The notes under the pieces are model-generated. The model was not told the origin of the DNA. It saw nothing but the letters and a program-made list of their open reading frames with translations, and did not search any database. A stretch of 52,693 bases of DNA from Betaproteobacteria bacterium (GTDB lineage Bacteria > Pseudomonadota > Gammaproteobacteria > Burkholderiales > Thiobacteraceae). Below are positions 7,779 to 18,028 of the stretch, one piece after another. The DNA is taken from NCBI GenBank assembly GCA_025361165.1, contig JANYAU010000167.1, positions 1 through 52,693 of the forward strand. The letters are read 5' to 3'. The position numbers were made by a program, and so were the translations under genes. The stretch's first letter is position 1. Each line of letters starts with the position of its first letter.

Positions 7779-7786
7779 ACTACACT
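7758..7786 (+). promoter_or_regulatory. iscR operon promoter
   Basis: TTGACT (7758-7763), a 17-base spacer and TACACT (7781-7786). It has the same geometry as the cysE promoter, with the -35 inside the IscR box. Transcription would start near 7793, about 30 bases before the iscR ATG. Confidence 0.7.
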
Positions 7787-7825
7787 TTCTTCATCCAATT
7801 AAGTTCGCTGAACAGGGGATAGACC

Positions 7826-8305
7826 ATGAGACTGACCACGAAAGGACGCTTTGCCGTAACAGCCATGCTGGATCTGGCCCTGCGCAGCGGAAATGGCCCC
7901 GTGACCTTAGCAGGCATCAGCGACCGGCAGAAAATTTCCCTCTCCTATCTCGAGCAATTGTTCGGCAAATTGCGCCGGAATGCTCTGGTCGAGAGCGTAC
8001 GCGGCCCGGGCGGCGGCTATTGCTTGGCCAAGGATACAAGCGTCATGTCGATAGCCGACATCATCCGCGCCGTGGATGAGCCTATCGACGCCACCCAATG
8101 CGGCGGCAAGGAAAATTGCCTGGACGATCACCGCTGTATGACGCACCAATTGTGGAGCGACCTTAACCGCCACATCTACGAATATCTGGATGCGGTGAAG
8201 CTTTCCGACTTGGTCGCGACCCAACGCGAGCAAGCTAGCACCGTCTCGGTGGTAAAAGATCAACGCGTAATGGACAAACGTGCACCCAAAGCTGCGGCAG
8301 CTTAG
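7826..8305 (+). CDS. iscR: Fe-S cluster-responsive regulator IscR
   Basis: A 159-residue Rrf2-family regulator. Residues 1-65 form a winged helix ([18 protein letters not shown], then SLSYLEQLF recognition helix). Cluster ligands C92, C98, C104 and H107 are all present in [16 protein letters not shown], so the protein should bind [2Fe-2S]. Holo-IscR represses type 1 sites and thus senses cluster demand. It is the first gene of iscRSUA-hscBA-fdx-iscX and is preceded by a matching box, which supports autoregulation. Confidence 0.96.
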   Translation: MRLTTKGRFAVTAMLDLALRSGNGPVTLAGISDRQKISLSYLEQLFGKLRRNALVESVRGPGGGYCLAKDTSVMSIADIIRAVDEPIDATQCGGKENCLDDHRCMTHQLWSDLNRHIYEYLDAVKLSDLVATQREQASTVSVVKDQRVMDKRAPKAAAA

Positions 8306-8346
8306 TTCTTCCCAAGCAGCAGCGTAGTTTTTAAAGGATAGTAGTA

Positions 8347-9558
8347 ATGGTAAAGACCCCGATTTATCTCGATTATTCCGCCACCACGCCGGTCGACCCG
8401 CGCGTGGCGCAAAAGATGATTCCCTTTTTGACCGAACATTTCGGCAACCCGGCCTCGCGCTCGCATCCCTTCGGCTGGGAAGCGGAAAAAGCCGTGGAAG
8501 ATGCACGCGAACAAGTCGCTCAATTGGTGAATGCCGACCCCAAAGAAATCATCTGGACTTCCGGCGCGACCGAGTCCAACAACCTGGCGATCAAAGGTGC
8601 GGCGCAGTTTTACAAGGGCAAGGGCAAGCATTTGGTCACGGTGAAAACCGAGCACAAGGCAGTGCTCGATACCTGCCGCGAGCTGGAGCGCCAAGGCTTC
8701 GAAGTCACTTATTTACCGGTGAATAGCGACGGCCTGCTGGATATCGAACAATTCAAAGCGGCGCTGCGCCCCGATACCATTCTGGCTTCGGTAATGTATG
8801 TGAACAACGAAATCGGCGTGATTCAAGACATCCCCGCGCTGGGCGAAATTTGCCGCGAAAAAGGCATTATTTTCCATGTCGATGCGGCGCAGGCCACAGG
8901 CAAAGTAGTGATTGATTTGCAAAAATTGAAAGTCGATTTGATGTCGTTCTCCGCACACAAGACCTACGGCCCGAAAGGTGTCGGCGCGCTGTATGTGCGA
9001 CGCAAGCCGCGCATCCGTTTGGAAGCGCAAATGCACGGCGGCGGCCACGAACGCGGCATGCGTTCCGGCACGCTCGCGCCACACCAATGCGTCGGCATGG
9101 GCGAGGCGTTCCACATTGCGCGCGAGGAAATGGCCACTGAAAACGAGCGTGTCCGCATGCTGCGCGACAAGCTCTTAAAGGGCTTCCAAGATATGGAAGA
9201 AGTGTATGTGAACGGCGATATGGACAACCGGGTGCCGCACAACCTGAATATCAGCTTCAACTTCGTCGAAGGCGAATCGCTCATCATGGCGATTAAAGAG
9301 GTCGCGGTTTCCAGCGGCTCGGCCTGTACCTCCGCCAGCCTGGAGCCGTCTTATGTACTGAAGACTTTGGGCCGTTCGGATGAGTTGGCGCATAGCTCGA
9401 TTCGTTTTACTATTGGCCGCTTTACCACTGAGGAAGAGATTGCCTACACCATCGATTTGCTGAAAAGCAAAATCGCCAAGCTACGCGAGTTGTCGCCGCT
9501 TTGGGAGATGTACCAGGATGGCATCGATATCAATTCCATTCAATGGGCAGCGCACTAA
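8347..9558 (+). CDS. iscS: Cysteine desulfurase IscS
   Basis: A 403-residue PLP enzyme. K205 in [12 protein letters not shown] binds PLP, H103 in TEHKAVLD stacks on the cofactor, and C327 in [17 protein letters not shown] is the persulfide-carrying Cys on the mobile loop. Length and the C-terminal tail (ELSPLWEM, then residues ending in WAAH) match group I IscS, which hands sulfur to IscU and to tRNA thiolation enzymes. An AAAGGATAG ribosome site precedes the ATG. It is the second gene of the isc operon. Confidence 0.97.
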   Translation: MVKTPIYLDYSATTPVDPRVAQKMIPFLTEHFGNPASRSHPFGWEAEKAVEDAREQVAQLVNADPKEIIWTSGATESNNLAIKGAAQFYKGKGKHLVTVKTEHKAVLDTCRELERQGFEVTYLPVNSDGLLDIEQFKAALRPDTILASVMYVNNEIGVIQDIPALGEICREKGIIFHVDAAQATGKVVIDLQKLKVDLMSFSAHKTYGPKGVGALYVRRKPRIRLEAQMHGGGHERGMRSGTLAPHQCVGMGEAFHIAREEMATENERVRMLRDKLLKGFQDMEEVYVNGDMDNRVPHNLNISFNFVEGESLIMAIKEVAVSSGSACTSASLEPSYVLKTLGRSDELAHSSIRFTIGRFTTEEEIAYTIDLLKSKIAKLRELSPLWEMYQDGIDINSIQWAAH

Positions 9559-9590
9559 CCTTAGTTATTAATTAATAGCAGGAGAAGATC

Positions 9591-9995
9591 ATGGCATACA
9601 GCGATAAAGTTTTAGACCATTACGAAAACCCCCGCAACGTCGGTTCCTTCGGTAAAGAAGATGACGACGTCGGCACCGGCATGGTGGGTGCGCCCGCCTG
9701 CGGCGACGTGATGAAGTTGCAAATCAAAGTCGGTAAAGACGGCCTGATCGAAGACGCCAAGTTCAAAACCTATGGCTGCGGCTCGGCGATAGCCTCCAGT
9801 TCGCTAGTGACAGAATGGGTGAAAGGTAAGACGCTCGATCAAGCACTGTCGATCAAGAATACCCACATCGCGGAAGAATTGGCGTTGCCGCCGGTAAAAA
9901 TTCACTGCTCTATTTTGGCGGAAGACGCGATCAAAGCCGCCGTGGAAGATTACAAGCAAAAACACTTGGGCGCCGCCGCCACGGCAGCAAAGTAA
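9591..9995 (+). CDS. iscU: Fe-S cluster scaffold IscU
   Basis: A 134-residue scaffold protein. The cluster-binding residues C37, D39, C63 (YGCGSA), H105 and C106 are all present, and so is LPPVK (99-103), the sequence recognised by the chaperone HscA. It assembles [2Fe-2S] clusters from sulfur delivered by IscS. The ribosome site is AGGAGAAG. It lies 32 bases after iscS and 15 before iscA. Confidence 0.97.
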   Translation: MAYSDKVLDHYENPRNVGSFGKEDDDVGTGMVGAPACGDVMKLQIKVGKDGLIEDAKFKTYGCGSAIASSSLVTEWVKGKTLDQALSIKNTHIAEELALPPVKIHCSILAEDAIKAAVEDYKQKHLGAAATAAK

Positions 9996-10010
9996 GGCAC
10001 GAGGCGAGCT

Positions 10011-10334
10011 ATGGCAATTACCCTGACCCAACAAGCGGCCAAGCATGTGCAGAACTATATCGCTAAGCGCGGCAAAGGCGTCGGCCTGCGCTTGGCTGTG
10101 CGCACGACCGGCTGCTCCGGCTTAGCCTATGTGCTGGAGTTCGCTGACGAGGCGCAAGAAAGTGACGCCGCCTTTGAAAGCCACGGCGTCAAGGTCTTCG
10201 TCGATCCTAAGAGCTTGGCGTATATCGATGGCACCGAACTCGACTATGCGCGCGAAGGACTAAACGAAGGCTTCAAATTCAACAACCCCAATGTCAAGGA
10301 TGCCTGCGGCTGCGGGGAAAGTTTTAACGTCTAA
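10011..10334 (+). CDS. iscA: A-type Fe-S carrier IscA
   Basis: A 107-residue A-type carrier. The three conserved cysteines are C35 (TTGCSG), C99 and C101 (CGCGESF). The family takes part in maturation of [4Fe-4S] proteins. Position in the isc operon between iscU and hscB makes this IscA and not ErpA. Confidence 0.96.
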   Translation: MAITLTQQAAKHVQNYIAKRGKGVGLRLAVRTTGCSGLAYVLEFADEAQESDAAFESHGVKVFVDPKSLAYIDGTELDYAREGLNEGFKFNNPNVKDACGCGESFNV

Positions 10335-10361
10335 ACCGGGCCCGGCGATTAGCCTACGTTC

Positions 10362-10892
10362 GTGATCGACTTTTCCAAAAACCATTTCGCCCTGTTCGGT
10401 CTGGAACCCGCATTCCAGATCAATCTGGCGCGCGTGGAACAAAGCTACCGCGACATTCAAGCGCAAGTGCATCCGGATAAATTTAGCCACGCCAGCCCCG
10501 CGGAGCGCCGTCTCTCCATGCAATGGTCCACACATGTGAACGAGGCTTACCAAACACTCAAACAGCCGATCAACCGTGCGCGTTATTTGCTGCAATTACA
10601 TGGCGTGGATACCCAAGAAGAAACCAACACCGCCATGCCGGCCGCCTTTCTGATGGAACAAATGGAATGGCGCGAGGCGATCGGCGAGGCAAAAGACGCC
10701 GCTGACGCGATCGAACTCGATCATCTCGGCGGCAAGCTGCGCAAGGCCATGCATCAATTGCAAGAAGATCTGGCCCAACACTTGGATCAACAACACGATT
10801 TCGCGAGCGCGGCGGAGATTGTGCGCAAGCTGCGCTTCTTCGATAAACTGCGCGAAGAAATCAACGACGCTTTGGAAACTTTGGAGGCCTGA
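10362..10892 (+). CDS. hscB: Co-chaperone HscB
   Basis: A 176-residue J-domain protein. HPD (37-39) marks the J domain, and the C-terminal three-helix bundle (about 90-170) is the IscU-binding part. It brings IscU to HscA and stimulates its ATPase. The start is GTG at 10362; no ATG is available before the J domain. The gene ends TGATG, overlapping the hscA start by one base, so translation of the two chaperones is coupled. Confidence 0.94.
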   Translation: MIDFSKNHFALFGLEPAFQINLARVEQSYRDIQAQVHPDKFSHASPAERRLSMQWSTHVNEAYQTLKQPINRARYLLQLHGVDTQEETNTAMPAAFLMEQMEWREAIGEAKDAADAIELDHLGGKLRKAMHQLQEDLAQHLDQQHDFASAAEIVRKLRFFDKLREEINDALETLEA

Positions 10893-12757
10893 TGGCACTG
10901 CTGCAAATCGCCGAACCGGGCATGAGCGCCGCTCCACACCAACACCGTCTAGCGGTAGGCATCGATCTGGGCACAACCAACTCGCTGGTCGCCACGGTGC
11001 GCAGTGGCATGAGCGTGGTGCTGAGCGACGAAAATGGCCGCCCGCTGCTCCCTTCCATCGTCCGCTATTCCCCAAATGGTGAGATTGAAACGGGCTATGC
11101 CGCGCAAGCGCATCAATGTGCCGACCCGCAAAATACCGTGATCTCCGTCAAACGTTTCATGGGGCGCGGTTTGAAAGACATCCCGCACGCGCATGAGATG
11201 CCCTACAAATTTATCGAAGCGCCGGGTATGGTGCAGTTCAAAACCGCCGCCGGCATAAAAAGTCCGGTAGAAGTGTCGTCCGACATTCTGAAAACGCTGC
11301 GCACGCGCGCGGAAAAAGCACTCGGCGGGGAGTTAGTCGGCGCCGTCATTACCGTACCCGCGTATTTCGACGATGCGCAGCGCCAAGCCACTAAAGACGC
11401 GGCACGGCTAGCTGGCCTGAATGTGTTGCGGCTACTCAACGAGCCCACCGCCGCCGCTGTGGCGTATGGCCTGGACAACGCCTCTGAAGGCATTTACGCC
11501 GTGTACGATTTGGGTGGCGGCACCTTTGATATTTCCATCCTGCGCTTGCAAAAAGGCGTGTTCGAAGTACTCGCCACCAACGGCGATTCGTCGCTGGGTG
11601 GTGACGATTTCGACCGCCGCGTTTTTTGCTGGGTGTTGGAACAAGCCACCCTAACACCGCTCAATGCGAACGACACACGGCTCTTGATGGCTAAAGCGCG
11701 TGAAGTGAAAGAAGAACTGACCTACCATCCCGAGGTGCGCTTCACCAGCATGCTCTCGACGGGCGAGATGGTGGATTTGAAAATCACCAGCGTCATTCTC
11801 GCCGAGATCACGCACAGCCTGGTCCAAAAAACCTTGGCGCCGACGCGCAAAGCGCTACGTGACGCAGGACTGAGTGCCGAAAATATCAAAGGGGTGGTGA
11901 TGGTGGGTGGGGCCACGCGCATGCCGCACATACAGCAAGCGGTGGCAGCGTTCTTCAAGCAAGAGCCGCTGACCAATCTCGATCCGGACAAAGTCGTCGC
12001 GCTCGGCGCGGCGATTCAAGCCAATGTGCTGGCGGGCAATAAGAGCGACGATGAAATGCTATTGCTGGATGTGATTCCGCTTTCGCTCGGCATCGAGACG
12101 ATGGGTGGCCTGGTAGAAAAAGTGATTCCGCGCAACGCCACCATCCCCACCGCGCGCGGCCAAGATTTCACCACCTACAAAGACGGCCAGACCGCGATGA
12201 GCTTCCACGTGGTGCAAGGTGAGCGCGAATTGATCTCCGACTGCCGTTCGCTGGCGCGTTTTGAATTGCGCGGTATCCCACCTATGGTGGCGGGCGCAGC
12301 GCGCATCCGCCTCACCTTCCAAGTCGATGCCGACGGCTTGCTCTCGGTTTCGGCGCGCGAGCAAACCAGCGGCGTCGAAGCGGCCATTACCGTCAAACCG
12401 TCTTATGGTTTGAGCGACGACCAAATCACGGATATGCTCGCCGCCTCGCGCGACTATGCCAGCGCGGACATGCTGGCGCGCGCCCTGAAAGAACAGCAAG
12501 TGGAAGCGAACGCCATTCTCGCCGCCGTGGCCGCCGCAATCGAAGCCGACGGTGCGCTGCTCACACCTGAAGAAAGCGCAGCCATTGCAGCCAGCCAAAG
12601 CACCTTACTGAAAACCTTGGCAGGCATTGACCACCGCGCCCTTAAGGCAGCGGTTGAAGGCTTGAATCACGTCACAGAATCTTTCGCCGCGCGGCGTATG
12701 GATAACTCGATCAAAAAAGCACTGACTGGGCAAAAGCTCGCCGACATCGCCTCCTGA
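10892..12757 (+). CDS. hscA: Hsp70-class chaperone HscA
   Basis: A 621-residue Hsp70 homologue. The ATPase domain shows GIDLGTTNS (about 24-32), the YDLGGGTFD phosphate loop and [13 protein letters not shown]; the substrate domain follows from about 385, with the lid at the end. Shorter than DnaK and lacking its long C-terminal tail, as usual for HscA. It acts on IscU through LPPVK to release clusters. Alternative starts a few codons on (the second Met at about codon 11) are possible. Confidence 0.96.
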   Translation: MALLQIAEPGMSAAPHQHRLAVGIDLGTTNSLVATVRSGMSVVLSDENGRPLLPSIVRYSPNGEIETGYAAQAHQCADPQNTVISVKRFMGRGLKDIPHAHEMPYKFIEAPGMVQFKTAAGIKSPVEVSSDILKTLRTRAEKALGGELVGAVITVPAYFDDAQRQATKDAARLAGLNVLRLLNEPTAAAVAYGLDNASEGIYAVYDLGGGTFDISILRLQKGVFEVLATNGDSSLGGDDFDRRVFCWVLEQATLTPLNANDTRLLMAKAREVKEELTYHPEVRFTSMLSTGEMVDLKITSVILAEITHSLVQKTLAPTRKALRDAGLSAENIKGVVMVGGATRMPHIQQAVAAFFKQEPLTNLDPDKVVALGAAIQANVLAGNKSDDEMLLLDVIPLSLGIETMGGLVEKVIPRNATIPTARGQDFTTYKDGQTAMSFHVVQGERELISDCRSLARFELRGIPPMVAGAARIRLTFQVDADGLLSVSAREQTSGVEAAITVKPSYGLSDDQITDMLAASRDYASADMLARALKEQQVEANAILAAVAAAIEADGALLTPEESAAIAASQSTLLKTLAGIDHRALKAAVEGLNHVTESFAARRMDNSIKKALTGQKLADIAS

Positions 12758-12810
12758 TTTTTACCCGGCCCGCGCCTCCCTATAATCCATAACAGGCTAT
12801 TCTCAGACCT

Positions 12811-13149
12811 ATGCCCCAGCTCATCGTCCTACCCCATATCGAACTCTGTCCCGAAGGCGCTGCCATTGAAGCCACCAGCGGCACGACTATTTGCGACACG
12901 CTGCTGGCGAACGGCATCGAGATCGAGCATGCCTGCGAGAAATCCTGCGCTTGCACCACTTGCCATGTCATCGTGCGCGAGGGGCTAGAATCGCTGACGG
13001 AAGCCGAGGAAAAGGAAGAAGACTTATTGGACAAAGCCTGGGGCCTAGAACCCAACTCACGCTTATCGTGCCAAGCAGTCATCATGAGCCAGGATTTGGT
13101 GATCGAAATTCCGAAGTACAGTATTAACATGGTCAAAGAAGGACACTAA
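12811..13149 (+). CDS. fdx: [2Fe-2S] ferredoxin of the isc system
   Basis: A 112-residue adrenodoxin-type ferredoxin. Cluster ligands are C42, C48, C51 and C87 in the pattern Cx5Cx2Cx35C; C46 is the extra cysteine usual in isc ferredoxins. It supplies electrons for cluster assembly on IscU. It lies 53 bases after hscA and 2 bases before iscX. Confidence 0.96.
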   Translation: MPQLIVLPHIELCPEGAAIEATSGTTICDTLLANGIEIEHACEKSCACTTCHVIVREGLESLTEAEEKEEDLLDKAWGLEPNSRLSCQAVIMSQDLVIEIPKYSINMVKEGH

Positions 13150-13151
13150 TT

Positions 13152-13346
13152 ATGAAGTGGACGGACATCCGCGAAATCGCCATCCAGCTTGCAGAAGCAC
13201 ACCCCGATGTGGACCCGCAATATGTGCGCTTCACCGACTTACACCGCTGGGTAACGGAGCTGGAGGACTTTGATGATGAGCCAGACCACTCGGGCGAGAA
13301 AATTTTGGAAGCGATTCAAATGACCTGGATCGATGAAGCGAACTAA
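13152..13346 (+). CDS. iscX: IscX (Fe-S assembly regulator)
   Basis: A 64-residue acidic protein matching IscX, with the [14 protein letters not shown]-terminus, [14 protein letters not shown] and [10 protein letters not shown] segments. The family binds IscS and iron and tunes desulfurase activity. It is the last gene of the isc operon. The ribosome site GGACAC overlaps the end of fdx. Confidence 0.95.
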   Translation: MKWTDIREIAIQLAEAHPDVDPQYVRFTDLHRWVTELEDFDDEPDHSGEKILEAIQMTWIDEAN

Positions 13347-13492
13347 TCCGTCTAAGTCGCTGTTTTTGGAATAAGTTAGCTCCCCGCCCCTAGCTTCAGG
13401 CCACAATCTATAGACTTTTAACGCCATACTTCCCCCCATATCTTGTGTTTTACCCCGAACGGGTGCAAACTGTGTTTCCGGTGGGGGTATAG

Positions 13493-14635
13493 ATGGCGGA
13501 AGACTCCGATTTAGAAAAAACAGAACCGGCCACGGGCAAGCGCATACAACGCGCACGCGAGGATGGCAAGGTCGTCCAATCGCGCGAATTGTCGACCTTC
13601 ATCGAGTTGATGGCTGCGGTGCTCATCTTAATGATGTTGGGCAGTTTCTATTTGGAGAAGCTGCTGGGGGTGATGCGGCACGGCATTACACTGGATCGTG
13701 CCACCGCATTTGACACCACTTTAATGATGACGCGCTTTATGCAGGAGTCGGTCGAAATCCTGCTCGCTTTTTTGCCCCTACTCGGTCTGCTGGTGGTCGC
13801 TACGCTCGCGGGCCCGCTGCTTCTTGCAGGCTGGAATTTCTCGTGGAAACCGCTCACGCCTGACTTCGCCAAGTTCAATCCAATTACCGGTTTAAAACGT
13901 ATTTTTTCCATAAATGGCGTCGTTGAGCTGTTTAAGTCAACTGCCAAAGCCACCCTCATCGGCGGCATCGCCGTGTGGGTGATTTGGCGTTATAAGGATG
14001 AGTTGTTCGCTCTCGCTACCGAATCGCTCGGCGCCAGTATTTCGCACTTGAGCCATTTATTGTTCACCACCTCCTTGTTTATCGTCAGCTCCTTAATGTT
14101 GCTGGTCGTCATTGATGTGCCCTTTCAGCTTTGGCAATACGCGAAAAATTTGCGCATGACCAAAGAAGAAGTGAAGCAAGAAGCGAAAGAGATGGAAGGC
14201 GATCCGCAAATCAAAGCGCGCGTTCGCGCCGCACAACGTGCCGCGGCACGCAAGCGCATGATGGCGGCTGTGCCGAAGGCGGATGTAATCGTCACCAACC
14301 CGACCCATTATGCCGTCGCGCTGAAATATGAAGAAGGCCGCATGGGCGCACCGCGCGTAGTGGCCAAAGGCGTAGGCCTCCTGGCAGAACGCATTCTAGA
14401 ACTCGCGCGCGAACATACCGTGCCGGTACTGCAAGCGCCGCCGCTGGCGCGCGCCTTATACCGCCACGCCGAAATCGGGGACGAAATTCCGCAACGCCTG
14501 TACACCGCTGTGGCCGAAGTGCTCGCCTATGTCTACCAATTGCGCAACGCGACTTATGCCAGCGCCACGCCGGAAGCACCGCGTTCTCTGCCGGTGCCAG
14601 AAGACATGGATATCCCTGAAATGGAGCGTGCATAG
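13493..14635 (+). CDS. flhB: Flagellar export switch protein FlhB
   Basis: A 380-residue FlhB. Four membrane helices occupy about 30-210. The autocleavage motif NPTH is at about 269-272, after a basic linker, followed by the cytoplasmic domain. FlhB changes export specificity from hook to filament proteins. The gene starts the flhBAF-flhG-fliA-motCD block 146 bases after iscX; that gap shows a GGGGGT ribosome site but no convincing promoter to me. The stop codon is directly followed by the flhA ATG. Confidence 0.96.
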   Translation: MAEDSDLEKTEPATGKRIQRAREDGKVVQSRELSTFIELMAAVLILMMLGSFYLEKLLGVMRHGITLDRATAFDTTLMMTRFMQESVEILLAFLPLLGLLVVATLAGPLLLAGWNFSWKPLTPDFAKFNPITGLKRIFSINGVVELFKSTAKATLIGGIAVWVIWRYKDELFALATESLGASISHLSHLLFTTSLFIVSSLMLLVVIDVPFQLWQYAKNLRMTKEEVKQEAKEMEGDPQIKARVRAAQRAAARKRMMAAVPKADVIVTNPTHYAVALKYEEGRMGAPRVVAKGVGLLAERILELAREHTVPVLQAPPLARALYRHAEIGDEIPQRLYTAVAEVLAYVYQLRNATYASATPEAPRSLPVPEDMDIPEMERA

Positions 14636-16717
14636 ATGAACGCGCGCGTCGATTCCGCGGGCTTCTTCGCCAATTGGGATCTAAAACGCCTGGCCGGGCC
14701 GATTCTCGTGGTCATGATCCTGGCCATGATGATTCTCCCGCTGCCGCCGTTCCTGCTCGACCTGCTGTTCACCTTCAATATCGCGGTAGCGATGATCGTC
14801 TTGCTGATCAGCTTGTATCTCAGCAAGCCGCTCGACTTCGCGGTATTCCCCACGGTGCTGCTGCTCACCACCCTGCTACGCTTGGCGCTCAACGTCGCTT
14901 CGACTCGGGTCGTGCTGCTGGAGGGCCACACCGGCCCCGACGCGGCGGGCAAGGTGATTGAGGCGTTCGGCCATTTCCTGGTCGGTGGCAACTACGCAGT
15001 CGGCATTGTGGTATTCGCGATACTGGTGCTCATCAATTTCGTGGTGATCACCAAGGGTGCGGGCCGCATCGCGGAAGTGGCCGCGCGTTTCACTTTGGAC
15101 GCGATGCCAGGCAAGCAGATGGCGATCGACGCCGACCTCAATACCGGCCTTATCGGCGAAGACGAAGCGCGCAAGCGCCGCGCCGTGATCGCGCTCGAAG
15201 CCGAGTTTTACGGCGCAATGGACGGCGCCAGCAAATTCGTGCGCGGCGATGCTGTAGCCGGCATTATGATCATGCTCATCAACATCGTCGGCGGTCTCGC
15301 GATCGGCGTATTGCAACACGACCTAACCCTCTCGCAAGCACTCAGCAACTATACCTTGCTAACCATCGGCGATGGCTTGGTGGCGCAGATTCCGGCGCTG
15401 GTGATCTCCACCGCCGCCGGCATCGTGGTCTCGCGCGTCTCGGCCGATCAAGATATCGGTCAGCAAATCGTCGAACAAATGTTCATGAACCCGCAGGTGC
15501 TGTATATCACCGCGGCGATTCTTGGCTTGATGGGCATCATTCCCGGCATGCCGCATTTCGCGTTTCTACTGCTGGCTGGCGGACTCGTGTGGATCGCCAA
15601 CAACATCGCGAAAAACCAGCGCGCGGCTAAGACCGTCACTGAACAAACACCGCCGCCTACACCGCCCGAGCAATTGGATGTGAGTTGGGACGATGTGGGA
15701 CGCGTTGATACGCTCGGGCTTGAAGTCGGCTACCGCCTGATTCCCTTGGTGGACCGCATGCAAGACGGAGAACTACTACGGCGCATACGCGGCATCCGCA
15801 AAAAATTCGCGCAGGATATGGGCTTTCTAGTTGCACCGGTGCATATCCGCGATAACTTGGAGCTGCGCCCGAACGGTTATCGCATCACCGTCAAAGGCGT
15901 GGAAATGGGACGCGGCGAATCGCAAGCCGGACAGTTCCTTGCCATCAATCCCGGACGTGTGCTGGGCCAATTGCCGGGCACGCCGACCAAAGATCCGACC
16001 TTCGGTTTACCCGCAGTATGGATCGATGCGAGTCTACGCGAGCAGGCCCAGACCTATGGCTATACGGTCGTCGATGCCGGCACGGTGGTCGCCACCCATT
16101 TGTCGCAAATCTTGCAAGCCCACGCCGCCGATTTGCTGGGGCGCGAGGAGGTGCAGCAATTACTCGATCACATCGGTAAAGAAGCGCCCAAGCTGATTGA
16201 AGATTTGGTGCCGGCTATTTTGCCGTTGGGCACCCTGCAACGCGTATTGCAGGGCTTGCTGGAAGAGGGCGTGCCGATTCGCGACATGCGCTCCATTCTC
16301 GAAGTGCTGACAGAACACGGCGTGCGCACGAAGAACATCGACGAGCTCACCGCCGCAGCGCGGGTCGGGCTCGGCCGCGCCATTATCCAGGACATCTACC
16401 AAAACGCCGTCGAACTGCAAGTGATCGCACTCGACCCCACACTCGAACACATGCTGACGCAAGCCGCCATCAGCGAAAGTCAGGGCGCCGGCCTAGAACC
16501 ATCGCTCGCGGAAAAACTGTTAACGCAAACCGGCCGTCTGGTGCAGGAGCAGGAAAATCGTGGACTGCCGCCGGTGCTACTGGTGCCAGCGGTGTTGCGC
16601 ACCTTGCTGTCACGCTTCTTGCGTCGCGTCGCACCGCAATTGAAAGTGCTTTCGCACGCGGAAGTCCCGGATACAAAAACCATCAAAGTCACCGCTGTTT
16701 TGGGAGCTAGCGCATGA
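14636..16717 (+). CDS. flhA: Flagellar export gate protein FlhA
   Basis: A 693-residue FlhA of normal length. Seven to eight helices lie in the first ~325 residues. The FHIPEP-type loop region is recognisable in DFAVFPTVLLLTTLLRLALN and DALPGKQM-like DAMPGKQMAIDADL. The cytoplasmic export-gate domain fills the rest. It starts immediately after flhB and overlaps flhF by four bases (ATGA). It forms the nonameric export ring and docks chaperone-substrate complexes. Confidence 0.97.
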   Translation: MNARVDSAGFFANWDLKRLAGPILVVMILAMMILPLPPFLLDLLFTFNIAVAMIVLLISLYLSKPLDFAVFPTVLLLTTLLRLALNVASTRVVLLEGHTGPDAAGKVIEAFGHFLVGGNYAVGIVVFAILVLINFVVITKGAGRIAEVAARFTLDAMPGKQMAIDADLNTGLIGEDEARKRRAVIALEAEFYGAMDGASKFVRGDAVAGIMIMLINIVGGLAIGVLQHDLTLSQALSNYTLLTIGDGLVAQIPALVISTAAGIVVSRVSADQDIGQQIVEQMFMNPQVLYITAAILGLMGIIPGMPHFAFLLLAGGLVWIANNIAKNQRAAKTVTEQTPPPTPPEQLDVSWDDVGRVDTLGLEVGYRLIPLVDRMQDGELLRRIRGIRKKFAQDMGFLVAPVHIRDNLELRPNGYRITVKGVEMGRGESQAGQFLAINPGRVLGQLPGTPTKDPTFGLPAVWIDASLREQAQTYGYTVVDAGTVVATHLSQILQAHAADLLGREEVQQLLDHIGKEAPKLIEDLVPAILPLGTLQRVLQGLLEEGVPIRDMRSILEVLTEHGVRTKNIDELTAAARVGLGRAIIQDIYQNAVELQVIALDPTLEHMLTQAAISESQGAGLEPSLAEKLLTQTGRLVQEQENRGLPPVLLVPAVLRTLLSRFLRRVAPQLKVLSHAEVPDTKTIKVTAVLGASA

Positions 16718-18024
16718 TCGTAAAAAAATTTACCGCCGGTACCACGCGCGAGGCGTTGCAACAAGTACGCAATGCTTTGGGGGCGGAGGCGCTGATTCTG
16801 TCCAATCGCGTACATGACGGCCAGGTGGAAATTATGGCCATGGCCGAAAACGACATGGCCGCGCTCACCGGCAGCGCAACGCCAAGTTCTGGGAGCTTGC
16901 CGCTGCGCCATGACATCCCCGGTCTGCAAGTGCTGGATGCCGGCTCCAAGCCCCGCCCCACACCTCCGCCACCTGAGCCACCCGCGGTGCGCGAACCGGC
17001 CAAGCCCGTGGCACCGGTGCGCGAGCCAGCTACACCCAGCGTTCCAACGCCAGAATCCACACAATTCGTTGCCACCCTGACACAAGAAGTCAAAAGCATC
17101 CGTAGCTTAATTGAAAGCCAGTTGGTCAATTTGGCTTGGGGCGAAATGAAATCGGCCGACCCGCTAAAGTTTGATGTATTGCGCACTTTATTGGGGATAG
17201 GATTTTCGCCCCGGCTCGCGCGCGAACTCTCGACTGCCTTACCGAAAAACTTGAATCAGGAACAATCGCTACGCTGGGTACGCAGCGCACTCGCGCACAA
17301 TTTGCGTTGTACCAACACCCGCGATGACCCGATTGCGCATGGCGGCGTGTATGCCCTCGTCGGCCCCACCGGCGTCGGCAAAACCACGACCGTTGCCAAA
17401 CTCGCGGCGCGTTGCGTGCTCAAGCACGGCCCGGCGAGCCTCGCGCTCATCACCACTGACACCTACCGCATCGGCGCGCATGAGCAACTTAAAATCTACG
17501 GCAAAATTCTCAATGTGCCGGTATATGCCGTAAAAGATGAAACCGAACTTAATCGCACCCTGAACGAATTGCGCGATAAACACCTGGTGCTGATCGACAG
17601 CGCGGGCATGAGCCAGCGTGACCGCCGCATCGGCGAACAACTCGCCTTGCTCTCGGGCAATGCGCGCGTGCAGCGGATATTGTTACTCGCCGCCACTGCA
17701 CAGGCCGGTACCTTGGACGATGTGGTGCGTGCGTATCAAGGCAGCGGTTTCGCCGGCGCCATTTTGACTAAAATTGACGAGGTGCTGAGCTTAGCGCCAG
17801 CGCTGGATGTCGCGGTGCGGCATAAGCTAGCTATCCACTACGTTACCAACGGCCAACGTGTGCCGGAAGATTTGCACTTGGCACAGGGTCAATACTTGGT
17901 AGATCGCGCCTTCAAGCGTGCGCCGGATGCGATCCATCAAGCACACGACGACGAATATCCCCTCATCATCAGCGCGCGCGAAGAAGACGCGCACGCCTTC
18001 CTCAACGTCGCAGCCGTTTCTTGA
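16714..18024 (+). CDS. flhF: SRP-type GTPase FlhF
   Basis: A 436-residue SRP-family GTPase. The N-terminal basic domain is followed by a proline-rich linker (about 75-110). The NG domain carries G1 GPTGVGKTT (216-224), TTDTYRIGAHEQLK and G3 DSAGMSQRD. FlhF places the flagellum, usually at a pole, and recruits early basal-body parts. It overlaps flhA by ATGA and stops 4 bases before the FlhG-like gene, as expected for a functional pair. Confidence 0.95.
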   Translation: MIVKKFTAGTTREALQQVRNALGAEALILSNRVHDGQVEIMAMAENDMAALTGSATPSSGSLPLRHDIPGLQVLDAGSKPRPTPPPPEPPAVREPAKPVAPVREPATPSVPTPESTQFVATLTQEVKSIRSLIESQLVNLAWGEMKSADPLKFDVLRTLLGIGFSPRLARELSTALPKNLNQEQSLRWVRSALAHNLRCTNTRDDPIAHGGVYALVGPTGVGKTTTVAKLAARCVLKHGPASLALITTDTYRIGAHEQLKIYGKILNVPVYAVKDETELNRTLNELRDKHLVLIDSAGMSQRDRRIGEQLALLSGNARVQRILLLAATAQAGTLDDVVRAYQGSGFAGAILTKIDEVLSLAPALDVAVRHKLAIHYVTNGQRVPEDLHLAQGQYLVDRAFKRAPDAIHQAHDDEYPLIISAREEDAHAFLNVAAVS

Positions 18025-18028
18025 CCCC

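Noticed and set aside
13347-13492. Promoter or terminator between iscX and flhB
   Set aside because: I looked for sigma-54, sigma-28 and hairpin patterns and found only partial matches with wrong spacing.
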